DNA of 64,000 nucleotides. Origin: Bradyrhizobium ottawaense. GTDB lineage: Bacteria; Pseudomonadota; Alphaproteobacteria; Rhizobiales; Xanthobacteraceae. Each line of letters begins with the position of its first letter. Position 1 is the stretch's first letter. Both the position numbers and the translations under genes were made by a program. The stretch covers positions 5,219,001 through 5,283,000 of the forward strand of contig NZ_LT629693.1 in assembly GCF_900099825.1 (NCBI RefSeq). The letters run 5' to 3'. The notes below the pieces were generated by a model. That model worked only from the letters and a program-made list of their open reading frames with translations. It was not told where the DNA came from and made no database searches. Positions 26,241 through 33,847 of this stretch are shown here, piece after piece.

Positions 26241-26726
26241 CGTAACGTTCGGTGTTGGCACGAACCGGACCTCCGGCGACGTCCGCAGTTCAGTCGCTAT
26301 CGGGGGAAAAGCGGACGTGGCGCTGACGGCTCAATTCGGTAGCGAATGACCCAACCCGGACCTGCTGGCACGTCCGCTATTGCGCCGCGATTGTGAGACA
26401 AGCGGACATCGAACGCGCTCTGATCGCTGCGTCATGAAGCTGCGCAACCTTTGGTGGGTGCAGTGACCCGCACCGACCATGCCAAACCGTGCCAACGCTC
26501 CTCGGTCTCGCGCGGAAGAGCGGGCTATCTCTTCCTCACGATCGGCAAGTGATGTACTCTGCCTCGGAGCCGTCACCGAAACGTGCCGAAGTTTTGGAAA
26601 TCAGCGGCGGCCAATGTAGCCCACGGCGGGCGTAGCAAACTCCTGATTTTTGACTATCGACAGTCTGCTCCGATCAGTTCGGAACGGAAAAGGCGATTAT
26701 TGAAAACCCATTACAGGAGTATAGCC
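26241..26726. other. Intergenic region, nothing recognised
   Basis: About 490 bases. The short frames present lack ribosome sites and coding character. Fragments such as GCGGACGT and GTCCGC recur, again like decayed intergenic repeat sequence. The end carries the AGGAG ribosome site (26715) of the GYD gene. Confidence 0.45.
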
Positions 26727-27062
26727 ATGCATTTCTGTCTTACCGGACAATACACGCCACGAGCCGTCAAGAACCTTCTCGAAAATCCCACGCAGAATCG
26801 CGCTGAAGCGGCCAAGAAGTTGGTCGAAGCGGCGGGTGGGAAATTGGTTTCATTCTACGGCATGCCCGTGAAAGGACCCGGTGTCTTGACGATATTCGAT
26901 GTGCCCGAGCCCGGCTCGGCGGCCGCGATAGCTGGCCTCGTCGTCGCAGCCGACACCCTGCAAAACGTCAAGCTGATGCGTCTGCTGACACAGGAGGAGG
27001 TGGTGGAGGTTCGGCAGAAGGCAAACAAGCTTAAGGCTGCTTATTCTCCTCCCGGCAACTGA
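26727..27062 (+). CDS. GYD domain protein
   Basis: A 111-residue protein starting at the ATG at 26727 behind AGGAG; the longer open frame upstream has no ribosome site. The sequence pattern (Y.LTGQYTPRAVKNLLENP..R.EA..KLVEAAGGKLVSFYGM, then GVLTIFDVPEPGSAAAIAGLVVAADTLQNVKLMRLLTQEEV) matches the GYD family, small ferredoxin-like alpha/beta proteins of unknown function common in rhizobia. The Gly-Tyr-Asp triplet itself is not preserved: the position reads KGPGVLT instead of GxYD. It is isolated, with no co-directional neighbour. Confidence 0.85.
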   Translation: MHFCLTGQYTPRAVKNLLENPTQNRAEAAKKLVEAAGGKLVSFYGMPVKGPGVLTIFDVPEPGSAAAIAGLVVAADTLQNVKLMRLLTQEEVVEVRQKANKLKAAYSPPGN

Positions 27063-27771
27063 TCGATATTGCTGGAACGGCAGTCCCTCGAGTGGCTCTG
27101 CTGTTCGGAAACGGAAATGGGCCGCCCGATATCGCGGGCGGCCTTGCCCGTTTCCGGGGCGCAGACGCAAGCTCCTGCACGACAAGTCGGTGATACTCGC
27201 TAACATGCGCAACCTCGGCCGCACGCATGTGTTCGTCAGCTGCGCATGGGCTGCAACATGGTCGCGCTTGGTTCGCCTGTTCTCGATTTCGTTTTAGATG
27301 TTCGTCCCGCGTTCGTAGCCCCGCCGACGAAGTGATCGAATAGGCCCCATTTTGACGCGGCGCATGAGTCCGGAATGGCACGAAACAGACCTGCCGCCGT
27401 GGGTATGGGATGTCCGCTGTCGGACGACGAACGGACCTGACGTGGACGCAGCTCCAGGTCTCAGTTTGACCCATATGTATGGACCGGCCGTGCGTTGCAA
27501 GCCGAATGTGAACAAATGGAGGGGGCTGGTCTTGCGCATCTGTATCCGGCCCTTGCATGGAGCGTTTATGCTCCTGGCCATCATGGATATCCGCGCGCAC
27601 CCGATCTCATTCTGAGAAAGGCCCTGAGAGGCCGCTTGGGTCACCAGATCACGGGTACGACGGCGAGACCGTTTCTCCATTTCCTCCATCCAACTCGCAG
27701 ACCTCGGCAGGTATCAGTTACGTCAGGGATCAGCGTCGGACATCCCCTCGGCGAGTTCGAACATGTTGATC
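27063..27771. other. Gene-poor stretch with a probable dispersed-repeat remnant
   Basis: About 710 bases between the GYD gene and the transposase. Short frames occur but none has a ribosome site and consistent codon use. One minus-strand translation contains NGAYSITSSAG, which from memory is the hallmark of a spurious peptide family produced by a dispersed intergenic sequence in Bradyrhizobium. I therefore regard this as repeat debris flanking the insertion sequence. Confidence 0.45.
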
Positions 27772-28827
27772 CTATGCGACCTTTGGCTCGACGCGCGCTT
27801 CGTAGCTGCGACCTTGTGCCAACACAGTCCAAGCGATCCGCGCCAGCTTATTGGCAAGTGCGGTTGCCAGGACGTTATGGTGTAAGCGTTGTGCTGCGGC
27901 GGTGAGCCATAACCCAAAGCTATGCTTCGCCCAGTTTGCTGGCCTGAGCAAAATAACGCGAGCACCCTGCATTAACATCGTACGTAGATAGCGATTGCCG
28001 CGCTTGCTGATGCGCCCGAGGATCGTCCGATCGCCGGTCGACATTTGCTTCGGTACCAAGCCGAGCCAGGCGGCAAAGTCACGGCCCTTGGCAAAGGCAG
28101 CACCATTGCCAATGGCCGCTACCATGGCGCTGGCGATGAGCGGGCCGATGCCCGGAGCGGTCATCAATTGGCGGCAACTCTCGCTGCTATTTGCCAAAAC
28201 CTCGATCTCTTCGGTGATGTGCTGGATACGCTCATCAAGACGCCGCCAATCGCCGCTGAGATCTTCTATGATCCTGATCATGCGAGGTGACAGCACGTCG
28301 CCGCGTTTTGCCAGGATGTCTGGAAGCTGTTGGCGGAGGAAGCGAAGCCCCTGACGTACCGCAATGCCATGCTCCAGGAGAAAGCCGCGGATCTGATTGA
28401 TCACAGCCGTTCGTTGGCCGACCAGGCGAGATCGCACCCGGTGCAGTGCTTGTAGATCAAGCTGATCGTCGGTCTTAACTGGAACGCAGCGTGTCGACGG
28501 CCGCTGCACAGCTTCCGCGATCGCGTGGGCGTCTCTGAAGTCGTTCTTGTGGCCTTGCCGGAACGGTTTGGCATAAGCTGGTGGTACCTGCCTTACGTCA
28601 TGACCGAGCGCAATTAGCTCGCGAGCCACGTAGTGGGTCGCCATGCCAGCTTCGATTCCGATCAGGCACCGCGGCACATTGGCGAACCGGGCTGCGATCC
28701 GGCCGCGGGCGATCTTCTCCCGCAAAACGATTGCCCCCTTGTCGTCGAGGCCGATCAAATGCAGGGTGTTCTTGCCCGTATCGATGCCGATGGTGTGTGC
28801 GCCTGTAGCGGCTGTCTTATGGGACAT
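27772..28827 (-). CDS. IS110-family transposase
   Basis: A 351-residue transposase with both IS110 domains. The N-terminal RuvC-like DEDD domain has TIGIDTGKNTLHLIGLD, CLIGIEAGMATHYV and KNDFRDAHAIAEAVQRP. The C-terminal Transposase_20 domain has APGIGPLIASAMVAAIG, DFAAWLGLVPKQMSTGDR and GRISKRGNRYLRTMLMQGAR. The frame is intact and of normal length, so the element could be active. IS110 elements lack long terminal inverted repeats and insert via an RNA-guided recombinase (bridge RNA) encoded in the non-coding end, so the exact element borders cannot be set by eye. The codons up to the ATG at 28827 are followed by a structured leader (28853-28884). Confidence 0.95.
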   Translation of the reverse strand: MSHKTAATGAHTIGIDTGKNTLHLIGLDDKGAIVLREKIARGRIAARFANVPRCLIGIEAGMATHYVARELIALGHDVRQVPPAYAKPFRQGHKNDFRDAHAIAEAVQRPSTRCVPVKTDDQLDLQALHRVRSRLVGQRTAVINQIRGFLLEHGIAVRQGLRFLRQQLPDILAKRGDVLSPRMIRIIEDLSGDWRRLDERIQHITEEIEVLANSSESCRQLMTAPGIGPLIASAMVAAIGNGAAFAKGRDFAAWLGLVPKQMSTGDRTILGRISKRGNRYLRTMLMQGARVILLRPANWAKHSFGLWLTAAAQRLHHNVLATALANKLARIAWTVLAQGRSYEARVEPKVA

Positions 28828-28852
28828 AGCGATGTGCTCCTCGTGCTGCTAA

Positions 28853-28884
28853 GCCCCCCGCTCATTCTCTGAGCGGTTCGGGGC
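28853..28884. ncRNA. Hairpin in the IS110 non-coding end (candidate bridge-RNA segment)
   Basis: GCCCC then CCGCTCA pair with TGAGCGG then GGGGC around a 5-base loop, with a 3-base bulge on one side: a 12-bp stem immediately upstream of the transposase start. About 200 more non-coding bases follow before other sequence. In IS110 elements the non-coding left end encodes the bridge RNA. Assigning it here is inference from position and folding only. Confidence 0.35.
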
Positions 28885-29178
28885 GGGAGCACGGCCGGTC
28901 CATCCCATTCTGAGACGTCGGTGATGGGTGGAGAACAGTCTCCCAATCGAGACCCACCATAGCCATATCGCCGCGCAGTCTCACATTCGTTCGCAACACA
29001 AACGCGGGAGCTGAGCAGAGCCCCACGGTCCACGCTGGCGGGTCTTTTCAGCCGTCACGCTTGCTTTGGACCCAATGCAGAAGACAGCATTGCGCCCCAA
29101 CGTGATGGGGCTGGTGGGCATGACGAGCTGTGGTGTTGGAATGCTCAGCAACCAGGTCTGACATATGCGGAAGGTGCT
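28885..29178. other. Non-coding end of the insertion sequence and flank
   Basis: No gene is supported. A second hairpin, GCCCCA-N6-TGGGGC, lies at 29094-29111. The right border of the IS110 element should fall somewhere in this stretch but has no visible signature. Confidence 0.4.
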
Positions 29179-29195
29179 ATTGTGCAGTGCACAAT
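29179..29195. promoter_or_regulatory. 17-bp perfect palindrome upstream of the coiled-coil gene
   Basis: ATTGTGCAGTGCACAAT is a perfect inverted repeat with a single central base, 86 bases upstream of the ATG at 29282. A TTGACG (29234) and TCGTAA (29257) pair with 17-base spacing lies between it and the gene. This looks like an operator upstream of a promoter. Confidence 0.45.
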
Positions 29196-29281
29196 TCCTT
29201 TGTTAAAAGCTGTGGAAAAGCGAGACAAATCCGTTGACGTTGCTAAACTCCATTTGTCGTAACAACTTATGGAGCGTTCGT

Positions 29282-29725
29282 ATGAGTGTTAGTACAGAAG
29301 TCCTAACCCGTGCCCCATTTGAGTTGGATCAGTTGGAGCGCGAACTCAACAACATGGTGGGTCCACATCGGCCGCGCGGCACCGTTCGGCCGCTCTCACC
29401 GATGCCGGACTACGTCGAGCACCGGAACGGCGTCAACGAGGTTGGCAAGCTGTCGGCCGAGGCCGTGGTGCGCGAATACGAAGCGGCGGTGAACGAGATC
29501 GAGGCCCTGGGAACAGAACTGCAGGAAGCCGCCACGAAATGCGAGGCGATGGTGGCAGGCGTCCATAACGTGGTCGCCGAAATCAAGGAGTTCGCTGCAG
29601 GGTATCGCGACCAGGGCAAGCGTTACTTCCTGCAGATCGAGGCCGTTTCGTTGATGACAACAGAGGTTCGGAACACCTGCGAAACACTTAAGAAGAAGAT
29701 CGCGGCCGAGACATTGACCAAGTGA
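29282..29725 (+). CDS. Coiled-coil protein of unknown function
   Basis: A 147-residue protein starting at the ATG at 29282 with GGAG seven bases upstream. The first 50 residues are proline-rich (GPHRPRGTVRPLSPMPDY). The rest is predicted helical with heptad-like spacing (AVVREYEAAVNEIEALGTELQEAATKCEAMV... EIKEFAAGYRDQGKRYFLQIEAV). I do not assign a function. From memory, short proteins of this form are widespread in bradyrhizobia. Its stop overlaps the GTG of a 24-residue membrane peptide (29722), suggesting a two-gene unit ended by the terminator at 29877. Confidence 0.75.
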   Translation: MSVSTEVLTRAPFELDQLERELNNMVGPHRPRGTVRPLSPMPDYVEHRNGVNEVGKLSAEAVVREYEAAVNEIEALGTELQEAATKCEAMVAGVHNVVAEIKEFAAGYRDQGKRYFLQIEAVSLMTTEVRNTCETLKKKIAAETLTK

Positions 29726-29796
29726 TATTTCGACTATGGCCGTATCTTGTGATCAGCGCACCCTTGGTTATTGCTGTGATCGTGGGGCTGATCTGA
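29722..29796 (+). CDS. 24-residue membrane peptide overlapping the upstream stop codon
   Basis: GTG 29722 overlaps the previous stop (GTGA). The peptide begins MIFRLWPYLVISAP and continues with a hydrophobic run to its end at GLI, with a single transmembrane helix and a positively charged start. Coupling to the coiled-coil gene and a downstream terminator support a real small gene. It is too short for gene finders and could still be chance. Confidence 0.45.
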   Translation: MIFRLWPYLVISAPLVIAVIVGLI

Positions 29797-29876
29797 TATC
29801 AGGTGAACGGTCGCGCCATTCCGGCGCGGCGAAACGTGGTTAGTTCTATTCAATACCCAAGTTGCTCGGCATCTTG

Positions 29877-29900
29877 CCCCCGCTTCGGCGGGGGTTTTTT
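29877..29900 (+). terminator. Rho-independent terminator
   Basis: CCCCCGC-TTCG-GCGGGGG followed by TTTTTT: a 7-bp GC stem, a stable tetraloop and a U-tract. It ends the transcript of the coiled-coil gene and its overlapping peptide. Confidence 0.9.
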
Positions 29901-30051
29901 GTGTCATGAGAGGGGCAATCACTGCGCGCGGCAAGGTAATCGAATGTCAGTTTCTGACCCCGTCTCGGACATCGGTTGCCGATGGCAGAAAGTCTGCCGT
30001 TGGGGCTAAATTCACGTGTGAGGTCGGAGCGCAAGGAGGAGGGGAAACAGC

Positions 30052-31308
30052 GTGGCAGCGCGCGGATCAGGTGGACCGCTCCTTTGCGTGGCTATCCTGC
30101 TTGCGATGCCGGCGCTCGCCGCCACGTCGGGCGACCGGGGCGAGTGCGCCGCCAGCGCCGACAAGCCCGACGTCGGCTTCGAGGCCTGCAGCCGCATTAT
30201 CGGCGATGCAAGCGTGTCGGTGGCACAACGCGTTACGGCCTTCAAGAACCGGGGCCGCGGTTCCTTCAACAGCAAGAATTACGACCGCGCGATTGTCGAC
30301 TACGGCGAGGCCATCAAGCTCAGCCCGAAAGACGCCTGGGCCTTTGCGCACCGCTGTGAGGCTTACGAGAGCAAAGGGGACCACGACGCGGCCGTTGCGG
30401 ATTGCACCGAGGCGATCAGGATCGATCCGAAATATGGCTGGGCCTACAACAACCGTGGCGTCGCCTACTACGGTCTGCATGAATACGACGCAGCGCTGGC
30501 CGACCACGCCGAGGCGATCAGGGTCGACTCCGGGGATGCGTGGGCCTATGCCCGCCGCGGCATGGCGTGGACCGAAAAGGGTGAATTCGACCAGGCGGTC
30601 GCCGATCTCACCAAGGCGGTCACCATCGATCCGAAATACGCCTTTGGTTTTGGCCAAAGGGGACACGCGCTTTTCAGGAAGCGGTTGATCACGAAAAAAA
30701 GCGGATGGGAGCCTGCGATCGCGGACTACAGCGAGGCCATCAGGCTCGATCCAAATCTGCTCTGGCTGTATAGCTCGCGTGGCGTTGCCTACAGCAACAA
30801 TCGCCAGTACGACCTCGCCGTTCCCGATTGCAGCGAGGTCATCAAGCGCGAACCAAAAAATGCCGCGGGGTACAATTGCCGCGGCGTCGCGTACGAAGGC
30901 TTGAAGGACTATGGCCGCGCGATCGCCGACTATGATCAGTCGATCGGGATCACTCCCAAGAACGGCGTGGCGTATTGGAATCGCGACAATGCGTATCTGG
31001 CGCTGCGCAGGGTCGATGACGCGATCCGGGACTATGACCAGGCGATCGCGATAAACCCCAAGGACTTCAACGCTTTCAACTCCCGCGGCAAAGCCTGGGT
31101 CGCAAAGGGTGACAGCAGCCGCGCGGTTACAGATTTCACGCAAGCGATCCAGTTCGGTCCATCTTATGTCGAGGCCTACAACAACCGCGGCCTCTCCTAT
31201 GTCGTGCTGGGCCGCCGCGCCGAGGCGATCGCCGATTTCCACAAGGCGCAAGCGATCGACCCGGCCGACCCAACCAGCAAGCAACAGCTCCGCGTGCTCG
31301 GTTTCTGA
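30052..31308 (+). CDS. Exported TPR-repeat protein
   Basis: A 418-residue protein starting at GTG 30052 with AGGAGGAGG upstream. A hydrophobic leader (PLLCVAILLAMPALA, cleavage near ALAATS) is followed by about ten tandem 34-residue tetratricopeptide units. Each has the pattern A..NRG.AY...EYD.A.AD..EAI.IDPK, for example WAYNNRGVAYYGLHEYDAAL and NRGLSYVVLGRRAEAI. Two cysteines (GECAAS; FEACSRI) precede the repeats. TPR arrays act as protein-binding scaffolds, and the leader suggests a periplasmic one. Repeat 5 carries an insertion (FRKRLITKKSGWEP). No partner can be named from the context. Confidence 0.9.
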   Translation: MAARGSGGPLLCVAILLAMPALAATSGDRGECAASADKPDVGFEACSRIIGDASVSVAQRVTAFKNRGRGSFNSKNYDRAIVDYGEAIKLSPKDAWAFAHRCEAYESKGDHDAAVADCTEAIRIDPKYGWAYNNRGVAYYGLHEYDAALADHAEAIRVDSGDAWAYARRGMAWTEKGEFDQAVADLTKAVTIDPKYAFGFGQRGHALFRKRLITKKSGWEPAIADYSEAIRLDPNLLWLYSSRGVAYSNNRQYDLAVPDCSEVIKREPKNAAGYNCRGVAYEGLKDYGRAIADYDQSIGITPKNGVAYWNRDNAYLALRRVDDAIRDYDQAIAINPKDFNAFNSRGKAWVAKGDSSRAVTDFTQAIQFGPSYVEAYNNRGLSYVVLGRRAEAIADFHKAQAIDPADPTSKQQLRVLGF

Positions 31309-31814
31309 CCGCGTGCCGTTCAATTTCGATTGTCAGGAAGGATTCTTTGCCGGCAATCGCGCCGAAGCGCCCGTTGCCGGGCAGGGCGGCAGGCTAGGGG
31401 CGGTTTGCAACTTGGGCGATGATGGAATAGTGCCGCTGATTTGCCCGACGTGTCAAAATGTTTTTTGCGGGATGGCTCAGGGCAGGGATCGCCTTGCTAC
31501 TTTGCATGGGGTTGTTTTCGAGATTTTGGTTGGGGATGGCGGCGTAGCTTCCCCATGGGGCCCGGCAGGACTGACCGCTTGCAAAGAAATCAAACACTTA
31601 TCATTTCTTGAGACAATCGGAACTCTCGATCGTTCCCGATGTCTCGCATGCCCCTGATAAGAAGCCTGAAAGGCGCTCGATGAGATAGCGGAGGGCGTAG
31701 TCTTGCTGCAGGATCGCATGCGCTGAAAAAGACGAGCATGATGGCAGTTCGCGTTGGTTGCAGAGAGGTATCGGGCAGAGAAATCGGCTGTCCGCCTGGC
31801 GACGGCGGTGCACG
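31309..31814. other. Intergenic stretch resembling a dispersed intergenic sequence
   Basis: No supported gene. The segment around 31410-31600 (GATGGAATAGTGCCGCTGAT onward, including GCATGGGGTTGTTTTCGAGA) resembles, from memory, a repeated intergenic sequence in Bradyrhizobium genomes. TTGCCGGCAA at 31348 is a short palindrome just after the TPR gene. Confidence 0.35.
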
Positions 31815-32132
31815 TTACTGCGGCGCCTTGGCCTCTCTCTCGATTCTCACGTCTCTCTCCATTTGGAGGCACGTCAGAAACTCCACATAGCTGGCGCTGT
31901 CATCGATGCTGGTTTCTCTGATGCACTGGAGCTTGGCGCTGGGACTAAATTGTATCCATTCCGCATGAAGTTGGTCGCGTGCTTGCATCTCATCCTGCGC
32001 GCACCTTTGCTCCGTCTCTTTCGTGCCGCCTTCGACCCGGCACTCCCGCACGACGTCGAATTGCGGTACAGCGTCGGCGACAGCGATGGGGTGCAGGGAA
32101 GTCAGGATAATGATTGGCAGGTGGATCAGCAT
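31815..32132 (-). CDS. Small secreted cysteine-containing protein of unknown function
   Basis: A 105-residue protein starting at the ATG at 32132 with GGAG upstream; the longer open frame upstream is ignored. A signal peptide (MLIHLPIIILTSLHPIAVAD) precedes a mature domain with four cysteines (VVRECRVEGG, EQRCAQDEMQ, KLQCIRET, FLTCLQMERD), which suggests two disulfides. From memory, the pattern ECR.EGG...RC..DE..ARD.L...W.QF....R..C..E.S..G..SYVELLTCLQM is a recurrent rhizobial secreted family without known function. It is transcribed away from the neighbouring small secreted protein gene region. Confidence 0.7.
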   Translation of the reverse strand: MLIHLPIIILTSLHPIAVADAVPQFDVVRECRVEGGTKETEQRCAQDEMQARDQLHAEWIQFSPSAKLQCIRETSIDDSASYVEFLTCLQMERDVRIEREAKAPQ

Positions 32133-32368
32133 TTGTTGTTCTCCAGGGCTACATGATGTCATTCGGTCTGCCGCGCCAGCGGGCGAACATCTATGACGTG
32201 TGTTGAGACCAGCGTTGAACGTCTTGCCCAGGCTTGGTCCCTTGATCGTGCGTAAAGCTCCGGCGCTCCGAAGTGTTTGGTTCTCGAAAGGCATGATTAA
32301 GCGCGGGAGAAAGTCGGGCTGACAGGATTTCAATGCCAGCCCGACCTCGTCGAGGCGGTAAGCGCTCA

Positions 32369-32392
32369 GTCCGGACCGATATCGATCCGGAC
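32369..32392. repeat. 24-bp near-perfect palindrome
   Basis: GTCCGGA-C-CGATATCG-A-TCCGGAC: all positions pair except one. A related TCGATCCGGACGTA follows at about 32429. It lies in the 310-base gap between two minus-strand small secreted-protein genes and could be an operator or the stem of a transcript end. Confidence 0.4.
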
Positions 32393-32442
32393 TTGTTGCT
32401 TGAGACCAGCGAATTGCTAGGCCGGTCCTCGATCCGGACGTA

Positions 32443-32673
32443 TCAATTGACCGACGCGGGTTCGCAAGGGGCGCCGTTATCCCAGGGCTGTGTGGCAAAT
32501 GCACCCACGGCCGGAGCAGGGATGCAGGCGCGCCCGTCAACGTCACGCGCGTCGGACGTAGTGGTCACATTGGCTTGGTGTCGCGCGGTTACATGGCTCT
32601 CGCGAGCCATGGCGGGCGTTGCGAGCGTGGCTGCGGTGATCAGTGCAGCCGACAGAAGTTTAAGCGTGGTCAT
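32443..32673 (-). CDS. Small secreted protein of unknown function
   Basis: A 76-residue protein starting at the ATG at 32673 with GGAG six bases upstream. Signal peptide TTLKLLSAALITAATLATPAMA, then a short mature part with two cysteines (DVDGRACIPAPAVGAFATQP and NGAPCEPASVN). From memory it matches a family of small exported proteins frequent in bradyrhizobia. It shares direction with the gene at 31815. Confidence 0.65.
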   Translation of the reverse strand: MTTLKLLSAALITAATLATPAMARESHVTARHQANVTTTSDARDVDGRACIPAPAVGAFATQPWDNGAPCEPASVN

Positions 32674-33102
32674 TCGATTTCTCCATTGGATATGACAAGC
32701 CTGCACGTTTGGCTCGTCTGTGGAAATGGAGCGGCGATCAGCCATTCAAAGTAACAATTATTCACCCCGTTTCAACGCCGCGTGAGGGCGGTGCCAGGCA
32801 ACGCCCCGAGCTGGGCCAATTTTAAAATGCTATTTAGTAGTGCGGATCATTCATGAGCCCTATTCTTGGTGAGCGGCCACCCCCGCGCTGCTCCCTGGGC
32901 GGTGGGCAGATGCCGCCGAGCGGACGGCGACGCTACGCCATTTGCCTCCCCGAAAGGCGGGCGGCGCTGTCCGGCTCTCTTCAGGAGAAACCCATGGTTG
33001 TTGCAGGTCATTGACATGGCGGTGGTCACGGGCAAGCGTGCAGACGTGGGGACAGGAACCTCAAGCCCGGCGGATGTTTTCGCCGGAGCCGGGAATCGAT
33101 CG
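32674..33102. other. Intergenic region upstream of the two-component operon
   Basis: About 430 bases with no supported gene. An open frame continues upstream of the response-regulator ATG at 33103 (an alternative ATG is at 33016) but shows no domain. It presumably contains divergent promoters. Confidence 0.4.
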
Positions 33103-33780
33103 ATGACAAAAGTGCTGCTGATCGAGGATGACAGCGAAACAGCTGAGGAAATTACAGCCGAGCTGGCCGATCGCGGTTTTGAGGTCGAATGGTCTGCCAA
33201 CGGCATCGAAGGCCTCGACAAGGCACGATCATCGCAGCCCGATGCCATGATCGTCGATCGGCTGTTGCCCGGAATGGACGGGCTCACAGTCATCGAGGCG
33301 CTCCGCAAGGATGAGGTGCGTACCCCCGTGCTGGTGCTGAGTGCACTCGGCGCAGTGGATGATCGTGTACGCGGCTTGCGGATGGGTGGCGACGATTATC
33401 TTACCAAACCATTTGCGCTGGTTGAGCTTGTCGCCCGGGTAGAAGCGTTGTTGCGCCGGCCGGCAGAATCGCGCGAGACGACGCTGCGGGCAGGGCCGCT
33501 GGAGCTGGATCTGATCGAGCGCACGGCCAAACGCGGCGACCGCGTGATTGATCTCTTGCCGCGTGAGTTTCGCCTGCTCGAATACATGATGCAACGTCGC
33601 GATCAGCTGCTGACGCGAGCCATGCTTCTGGAGGAGGTCTGGAACTACAAATTCGTTCCGGCGACGAACCTGGTGGACGTACATATGGGGCGGCTGCGTC
33701 ACAAGGTGGACGGACCGGGCGACGTTCCCATGATTCATAATGTTCGCGGTGCCGGCTTCATCCTTCGCACCGGACCATAG
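33103..33780 (+). CDS. OmpR/PhoB-family response regulator
   Basis: A 225-residue regulator from the ATG at 33103. The receiver begins MTKVLLIEDDSETAEEI with the acidic pocket, the phospho-acceptor Asp lies in MIVDRLLPGMDG, and the conserved Lys in DDYLTKPFALVEL. The C-terminal winged helix ends VDVHMGRLRHKVDGPGDVPMIHNVRGAGFIL. The kinase gene follows after 67 bases. The DNA-binding half is very close to that of the receiver-less protein at 44182 (for example RTAKRGDR.IDL.PREF.LL.YMMQR). An upstream ATG at 33016 would add 29 residues of no recognisable character. Confidence 0.92.
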   Translation: MTKVLLIEDDSETAEEITAELADRGFEVEWSANGIEGLDKARSSQPDAMIVDRLLPGMDGLTVIEALRKDEVRTPVLVLSALGAVDDRVRGLRMGGDDYLTKPFALVELVARVEALLRRPAESRETTLRAGPLELDLIERTAKRGDRVIDLLPREFRLLEYMMQRRDQLLTRAMLLEEVWNYKFVPATNLVDVHMGRLRHKVDGPGDVPMIHNVRGAGFILRTGP

Positions 33781-33847
33781 GGGCAGATGGCCGGGGGCGC
33801 CCGCGCCGCCACGGACATCAAATAGAAGGTCCACGCGACGAGATCCG

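Noticed and set aside
30067..31323. 418-codon open frame on the minus strand
   Set aside because: It is antisense to the TPR gene; the periodic pattern only mirrors the TPR repeats.
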